From UBA2589 sp038120095 (GTDB lineage: Bacteria; Gemmatimonadota; Gemmatimonadetes; Longimicrobiales; Gaopeijiaceae), in the NCBI GenBank assembly GCA_038120095.1, contig JAYOKZ010000019.1, forward strand, positions 1-55,352: DNA of 55,352 nt, in the 5' to 3' direction. The position numbers were made by a program, and so were the translations under genes. This document shows positions 50,522 to 55,352 of the stretch, piece by piece. The notes under the pieces are model-generated. The model saw only the letters and a program-made list of their open reading frames with translations. It was not told the DNA's origin and made no database searches. The stretch's first letter is position 1; every line of letters begins with the position of its first letter.

Positions 50522-52746
50522 TGCTGGTTGGCTCTGATCCGTGTGTCTCGTGTGCTCAACACCGGACTGAAAGCCTGGTTCGACTCGGTCTCAACCCTGA
50601 TCGATGGGACTACCTCATCGCACTGGCCGGTAACCCCAACGTGGGGAAGAGCACGGTCTTCAATCAGTTGACCGGCCTCCGCCAGCACACTGGCAACTGG
50701 CCTGGCAAGACCGTCGCTCGGGCCGAGGGTGCGTTTGCCCACGACGGTCATCGGGTCAAGGTCGTGGACCTGCCGGGTACGTACTCGCTGCAGGCCGGGA
50801 GCGTGGACGAGGAGGTCGCGCGCGATTTCGTGCTCTTCGGTCGCCCGGATGTCACCATCGTCGTCGTGGACGCCACGCGCCTCGAGCGGAATCTGAACCT
50901 CGTCCTCCAGATCCTCGAGATCACGGACCGGGTCGTCGTCTTCCTCAACCTCATGGATGAGGCGCGTCGTCACGGCATCGCTGTTGATGCTGGAAAGCTG
51001 GAGGCGGAGCTCGGGGTCCCGGTCGTGCCGGGTCATGCGCGCGAGGGGGTGGGTATCGCCGAGGCTCTGGCCGCTGCCCACGCTGTTGCGACCGGCGTTC
51101 GATCGACGACTCCGTACCGACTCCAGCGTCACGCGCCCGGTATCGAGCGAGCGATCGCGCAGTTACTACCGGCCATCCGGGAGGCGTTCCCGGATCTACC
51201 CAACGCCCGGTGGGTTGCACTTCGACTCCTGAATGCAGACGAGGGCGTTCAGGAGGCCGTCAGATCCGGGGAGCTCGGGCAGTTGCTCCATGACGATTCG
51301 GGCCGCGAGGTGCGGGCCGCGCCGGAAGGAAGCCGGCTGGCCGTCCTGCAGACGGCGACTCGCCTTCGCTGGGAGCTTCCGCCGGACTTTGTGGACATCA
51401 TGACCGAGCATGCCTTTCAGGCAGCTCAGGAGATGGCGTCGCGGGCCCAGAAGCACGGACTGGCGAGGGCGGGCTTCAACTTCGACCGAAAGCTCGACCA
51501 GTTGCTGACGAGCCGGGTTTTCGGGTTCCCACTCATGCTGCTCATCCTTTCGATCGTGTTCTGGCTGACGATCGAGGGTGCCAACGTCCCGTCGTCCATT
51601 CTGGCGATGGCGTTGATCGACACGGCCCATCCGTGGCTCAAGGGTGTCTCTTCGTCACTGGGCCTGGCGTGGTGGCTGGATGGGTTCTTGCTCGACGGCG
51701 TATACCTGTCTACCGCCTGGGTGGTCAGTGTCATGCTCCCGCCCATGGCGATCTTTTTTCCGCTGTTCACGCTGCTCGAGGATTTCGGCTACCTGCCCAG
51801 GGTGGCCTTCAATCTGGACGCGCTGTTCAAGAGGGCAGGGACGCATGGCAAGCAGGCGCTCACCATGTGCATGGGCTTCGGATGCAATGCGGCCGGGGTC
51901 GTGGCCACGCGGGTCATCGATTCACCTCGTGAGCGGCTGATCGCGATCATCACCAACAACTTCAGCCTGTGTAACGGTCGCTGGCCGACGCAGATTCTGG
52001 TCGCCACCATCTTCGTCGGGGCGCTCGCCCCTGCTCGATTGGGAGGCGTCGTCAGTGCCGCGGCGGTCGTGGGCATTGCGCTGCTGGGCGTCATCCTGAT
52101 GTTCGTTGTCTCCTGGACGCTATCGCGCACCATTCTTCGTGGAGAAGCAACGAGTTTCAGCCTCGAGCTCCCGCCGTACCGTCCTCCCAGGGTCCTGCAG
52201 ACGCTCTACACCTCGCTCATCGATCGTACTCTGATCGTGCTGTGGCGGGCGGTCGTCTTTGCGATCCCTGCCGGAGCGGTGATCTGGCTGATTTCCAACG
52301 TATCGGTCGGGGACATCAGCGTGGCCGAGCTCTCGATCGGCTGGCTTGATCCGATGGGACTGCTGCTGGGGATGAACGGTGTGATTCTCCTTGCGTATAT
52401 CGTCGCGATCCCGGCCAACGAGATCGTCATTCCGACAGTCCTCATGCTTACGGTGCTGGTGACGCCTGAACTGGCCGACCAGGGTGCCGGAGCGGGCGTC
52501 ATGTTCGAGGAGGAATCGATCGCAGCGACGGGTTCACTGCTTCGGGCAGGCGGCTGGACGCTGCTCACCGCCGTCAACCTGATGCTGTTCAGCCTGCTCC
52601 ATAATCCGTGCTCTACGACGATCTACACGATCTTCAAAGAAACGCGAAGTTTGAAATGGACGGCTATTGCTACCATCCTTCCTGTAATGATGGGTGTCAC
52701 ACTGTGCTTCCTGGTGACGCAGGTCGCGCGACTGGTATCCGGCTGA
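50521..52746 (+). CDS. feoB: Ferrous iron transporter FeoB
   Basis: Fe(II) transporter of 741 residues: an N-terminal GTPase domain with G1 GNPNVGKS (37-44), G3 DLPGTYSL and G4 NLMD, a helical linker, then two Gate domains with the Cys-containing MGFGCNAAGV and SLLHNPCSTT. A short N-terminal extension carries a CxxC pair (Cys8, Cys11), which is extra to the domain. ATG 50521 overlaps the regulator stop by one base. FeoA is fused to the regulator and no FeoC gene follows. Confidence 0.93.
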   Translation: MLVGSDPCVSCAQHRTESLVRLGLNPDRWDYLIALAGNPNVGKSTVFNQLTGLRQHTGNWPGKTVARAEGAFAHDGHRVKVVDLPGTYSLQAGSVDEEVARDFVLFGRPDVTIVVVDATRLERNLNLVLQILEITDRVVVFLNLMDEARRHGIAVDAGKLEAELGVPVVPGHAREGVGIAEALAAAHAVATGVRSTTPYRLQRHAPGIERAIAQLLPAIREAFPDLPNARWVALRLLNADEGVQEAVRSGELGQLLHDDSGREVRAAPEGSRLAVLQTATRLRWELPPDFVDIMTEHAFQAAQEMASRAQKHGLARAGFNFDRKLDQLLTSRVFGFPLMLLILSIVFWLTIEGANVPSSILAMALIDTAHPWLKGVSSSLGLAWWLDGFLLDGVYLSTAWVVSVMLPPMAIFFPLFTLLEDFGYLPRVAFNLDALFKRAGTHGKQALTMCMGFGCNAAGVVATRVIDSPRERLIAIITNNFSLCNGRWPTQILVATIFVGALAPARLGGVVSAAAVVGIALLGVILMFVVSWTLSRTILRGEATSFSLELPPYRPPRVLQTLYTSLIDRTLIVLWRAVVFAIPAGAVIWLISNVSVGDISVAELSIGWLDPMGLLLGMNGVILLAYIVAIPANEIVIPTVLMLTVLVTPELADQGAGAGVMFEEESIAATGSLLRAGGWTLLTAVNLMLFSLLHNPCSTTIYTIFKETRSLKWTAIATILPVMMGVTLCFLVTQVARLVSG

Positions 52747-52763
52747 ACCCGCGCGCCGCGGGT
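52747..52763 (+). terminator. Hairpin directly after feoB
   Basis: ACCCGCG (52747-52753) and CGCGGGT (52757-52763) form a 7-base perfect stem with a 3-base loop, starting at the base after the feoB stop. There is no T-run, so it may be a weak terminator or an RNA-stability hairpin. Confidence 0.5.
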
Positions 52764-52817
52764 GTTGGAAGCGGGGATGCCTGACGTTCGTGGCCGGACC
52801 GGGATAGGAGAGCTCAC

Positions 52818-54038
52818 ATGTCCGAGGGTTACCGGTTTGTCATTGTAGACGACGACCTCGGAAGTGCCTCTGCGGCAAAAGCCCTGCTCGAGGGTCGCGG
52901 CCATCAGGTCTCGATCATCACGGATCCTCGGGAGGCGCTCGAGGCCATTCCGGCGGATCCGCCCGACTGCGTGCTCCTGGATATTCTCATGCCCGGGCTC
53001 GACGGCCTCGAGGTCTGCGCCCGACTGAGAGCGATACCGGCACTATCGGACATGCGGGTCGTGATGTGCACCGCCAAGGCCTTCGACTCCGATCGTCGTC
53101 GCGCGACGGAGATCGGCGCGGATGCCTACATCGTGAAACCCATCCGCAAGGACTCCTTTCTTGAGACAGTCGACCGAGTGATGGCGAACCAGCTGGAGTT
53201 CACGTTCTGGGGTATCCGGGGCACCGCCCCTCGTCCGGGTCCGGAGACGGTCAGATACGGCGGCAACACGTCATGCGTCTCGATGGAATTCCCGAGGGGT
53301 CAGCTGTTCGTGTTCGATGCCGGCAGTGGTATCAGGAACCTCGGCGACTCTCTGATGAAGAGGGGGGAGCGACTCACCGGAAAGATCTTCCTCAGTCATC
53401 CTCATTGGGATCACATCAACACTCTCCCCTTTTTTGCTCCACTGTACGTTCAGGGCAACGAGTGGGAGATCCTGGGTTCCCCGCACGGGTCCATCACCGT
53501 CCGCGATCTGGTGAATGCCCAGATGGACGGGGTCTTTTTTCCCGTAACGACTCGTGAGTTCGGGGCGAGGCTGGAGTATCGTGATCTTCGGGAGGAGAGC
53601 TACGAGTTCGACGGGATCAGCGTGCAGACCATGATGCTCAGCCATCCGGGCAACTGCCTCGGGTACCGGGTCGGGAGCGGTGGCCGTTCGGTTTGTTACA
53701 TAACGGACAACGAGCTCACCACGCCGACATCGGAGCACCACGCTTCGGAGTACGAGGAGCGGCTGCTGGAGTTCGTGCTCGGAGCGGATGCCCTTATCAT
53801 CGACACCAATTATCTCGACGAGGAGTACGAGTCGAGAGTCGGGTGGGGGCACTCCGCGGTCAGTCAGGTCGCGAACTTCGCGAAGCGGGCCGGGGTGAAG
53901 ACGCTGTATCCGTTCCACCACGACTTTGCGCACGACGATGAGATCATCGAGCGCAAGCTGGAACAGATTCAGGGGATCCTGATGGGATCAGAAACGGAGG
54001 TTGTGCAGCCAGCGGAAGGGGAGTCGTTCCGCATCTGA
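52818..54038 (+). CDS. Response regulator receiver domain fused to an MBL-fold hydrolase
   Basis: A 406-residue cytoplasmic two-domain protein. Residues 1-121 form a receiver domain: acidic DDD at 11-13, phospho-accepting Asp55 in LLDILMPG, Thr85 and Lys107. Residues 128-400 form an MBL domain with WGIRGTAPRPGPETVRYGGN, DAGSG and metal motif HPHWDH (194-199). The MBL half is closely similar in sequence to the stand-alone protein at 3948-4889. Phosphorylation may switch hydrolase activity; the substrate might be a cyclic nucleotide. GGAGAG precedes ATG 52818. No histidine kinase is nearby. Confidence 0.88.
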   Translation: MSEGYRFVIVDDDLGSASAAKALLEGRGHQVSIITDPREALEAIPADPPDCVLLDILMPGLDGLEVCARLRAIPALSDMRVVMCTAKAFDSDRRRATEIGADAYIVKPIRKDSFLETVDRVMANQLEFTFWGIRGTAPRPGPETVRYGGNTSCVSMEFPRGQLFVFDAGSGIRNLGDSLMKRGERLTGKIFLSHPHWDHINTLPFFAPLYVQGNEWEILGSPHGSITVRDLVNAQMDGVFFPVTTREFGARLEYRDLREESYEFDGISVQTMMLSHPGNCLGYRVGSGGRSVCYITDNELTTPTSEHHASEYEERLLEFVLGADALIIDTNYLDEEYESRVGWGHSAVSQVANFAKRAGVKTLYPFHHDFAHDDEIIERKLEQIQGILMGSETEVVQPAEGESFRI

Positions 54039-54052
54039 CCCGCACGTCGTCC

Positions 54053-54943
54053 TCAGGTTCGCAGGTTCTGACCCATCCCGGGCTCGCCTCCCCCCCGAGC
54101 CGGGTCTCTCCGCAAAGAGTGGTCGAGGTGCACGTCCAGCTGCGGGAAAGCGATCACGATGCCCGCACGCTGGAAGTGGGTCCAGATCGCTTTGTTCAGG
54201 TCCGAGCGAGTCACGCGGGCCGCCCACGGATCATCGATCCATACCGATAGCTCCCAGACCACGGACGAATCTCCGAAGTCGAGAAGCAATGCAATCGGCT
54301 CTTTCTCCGGCGCCGTGTCAGCCAGATCACCCGCAGCTTCGAGCAAGGTCTGTTCGACCTCTGCCATGTCCGAACCGTACGACACCCCGACATGAGTCCG
54401 AATGCGGTGAAGGGTGTCCGCCAGTGTGAGATTGGTCACGGATGATTGTACGAGGACCGAGTTGGGCATGATGATCTGATTGTCGTCCCGCGTGCGGGCA
54501 ACCGTCGCGCGGGCCCCCAGTCGCTCGACGATCACCTGTTCGCCCTGGACCTCCAGCACGTCACCCTCGGTGATGGAGCGTTCCGCGAGCAGGATCACGC
54601 CCGATACGAAGTTCTGCAGAACATTCTGTAGAGCGAATCCGACCGCGACCGCGACGACCGCTCCCGCCGCAAAGAGGGAAGCGAGGCTGATCCCGATGGT
54701 CTGAACGGCGATCCCGAGACCGACGAGAATCACTCCGTAGTGTTGCAGCCTGAGGACCGTCGAAACCGTGCCGGGTTCAATCCAACCCGTCTTGTGCAGA
54801 GCTCGGCGTACGACTCGCTGGAGGAGCGAGGACATGATCATCGAAAGCAGCACGACGACCGCGAAGATGACGAGCGACGAGACGGTGATCTGGGTCCCGC
54901 TCACTTCGAAGAGTTCGATTCGAAGCAGTTCGCTGAGTGTCAT
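54053..54943 (-). CDS. MscS-family mechanosensitive channel
   Basis: Small-conductance mechanosensitive channel of 296 residues. Three membrane segments (about 20-45, 64-82 and 86-110), the pore helix with Gly/Ala pattern (SLFAAGAVVAVAVGFALQNVL), and the cytoplasmic vestibule (RTRDDNQIIMPNSVLVQSSV) match MscS. It opens when membrane tension rises during osmotic downshock. Its stop is 14 bases from that of the convergent REC-MBL gene. Confidence 0.92.
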   Translation of the reverse strand: MTLSELLRIELFEVSGTQITVSSLVIFAVVVLLSMIMSSLLQRVVRRALHKTGWIEPGTVSTVLRLQHYGVILVGLGIAVQTIGISLASLFAAGAVVAVAVGFALQNVLQNFVSGVILLAERSITEGDVLEVQGEQVIVERLGARATVARTRDDNQIIMPNSVLVQSSVTNLTLADTLHRIRTHVGVSYGSDMAEVEQTLLEAAGDLADTAPEKEPIALLLDFGDSSVVWELSVWIDDPWAARVTRSDLNKAIWTHFQRAGIVIAFPQLDVHLDHSLRRDPARGGGEPGMGQNLRT

Positions 54944-55136
54944 GTCGCTGTCCCCTCACTCGGCTCCATGTCTCGAGCCCGTTGCGCGGAGCCACCTTGT
55001 AAGCCGGGCAAGGTGACGTTTCCAACGTCTCGTCGAACGGCCGAATGTCACGACTGTTCTGATCGCAGAAAGCTCGTTGAGGCGTGGGCGGCAGGCTAGC
55101 TTTGATCGGCTTGGAGTCCACTTCGAATCGTGATGG

Positions 55137-55352
55137 TCAGATGACTCGATTTCTCACCAGCGGGTCGCTGATCCGGCTGGTGTGGCTCACATGCCTCCTT
55201 TGCGAGAAGTCCCAGAACGGGTCGAGGCGATCACCGGGCTCCTCCAACGACATGGAGTACGAATCGAAGGCCTCGAGGAGCGTCCTATTGCGACCCCGGG
55301 CGGGAGATGTACCAACCGCCTCGCGGGTTTCGCACCCCACCGGGGGCGAGTA
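55137..55352 (-). CDS. Probable C-terminal end of a gene running off the right edge
   Basis: An open frame without a stop runs from the right window end to a TGA at 55137, about 71 codons. Third positions are strongly G/C-rich over most of it (LLEAFDSYSMSLEEPGDRLD), as in real genes here. I recognise no domain. A plus-strand start at about 55191 is an alternative reading with a weaker coding bias. Confidence 0.35.
   Translation of the reverse strand, partial: YSPPVGCETREAVGTSPARGRNRTLLEAFDSYSMSLEEPGDRLDPFWDFSQRRHVSHTSRISDPLVRNRVI

Noticed and set aside
1..55352. Mobile elements, CRISPR arrays, tRNA or rRNA genes
   Set aside because: I saw no transposase or integrase pattern, no regularly spaced repeats and no tRNA-like or rRNA-like segments on reading both strands.

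Overview
The window is GC-rich, with third codon positions mostly G or C, and very densely coded: I support about 52 protein genes and see no rRNA, tRNA, CRISPR array, insertion sequence or phage gene. It looks like a chromosomal segment of a free-living, Gram-negative-type bacterium: it has lipoproteins, a TolC-type channel with an RND pump, Tat-type leaders and many secreted enzymes. The mix (secreted M28-PDZ peptidase, TolB-like lipoprotein, secreted amidohydrolase, Tat-signal enzymes, MoxR/VWA operon) would suit Gemmatimonadota or a neighbouring phylum. That placement is inference, not something the sequence proves.

Layout. 1-4889 (minus): a tight operon encoding an MBL-fold hydrolase, a secreted caspase-like peptidase and a CHASE2 class III nucleotide cyclase that runs off the left edge. 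5032-8072 (plus): a DUF59 gene, then a phenylacetyl-CoA epoxidase operon (paaA, a DUF59-only paaD, paaB, paaC, and a separate small zinc-ribbon gene resembling the missing end of PaaD). 8110-13429: small unknowns, a lipoprotein, a PLP decarboxylase, a CPBP membrane protease, a DUF6941 protein and a TPR protein. 13770-16271: a GyrA-type topoisomerase subunit, ended by a perfect hairpin. 16329-19181: a TolB-like lipoprotein and a secreted M28-PDZ peptidase, divergent with overlapping start codons. 19250-26043: queuosine genes queE and queG, a Nudix hydrolase, an MDR dehydrogenase, a MazG-like protein, a class V aminotransferase and a glycosyltransferase.

26194-29826: esterase, BaiN-type flavoprotein, CutC and a Tat-leader protein. 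29834-35471 (minus): a six-gene, fully overlapping MoxR-DUF58-DUF4381-VWA-VWA-TPR operon of the Bat type. 35615-41618 (minus): an RND efflux operon (outer membrane factor, adaptor, pump) with an inverted repeat over its likely promoter. 41805-49318 (minus): an epimerase and an aminotransferase that both carry apparent export signals, a secreted DsrE-like protein, a ZIP-type metal transporter with a His-rich tail, a secreted amidohydrolase and a multicopper oxidase. 49414-52746 (plus): a DtxR-type box over a good promoter, a membrane-anchored DtxR-FeoA fusion regulator and FeoB. 52818-55352: a response regulator fused to an MBL domain that is a close relative of the MBL protein at the left end, an MscS channel, and a probable gene end at the right edge.

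How it fits together. The strongest candidates for something new are the MBL/caspase/CHASE2-cyclase operon (with its REC-fused MBL relative), the PaaD protein split into two genes, and the self-contained iron module in which regulator, FeoA and a membrane anchor are one polypeptide controlled by a palindrome on its own -10 element.
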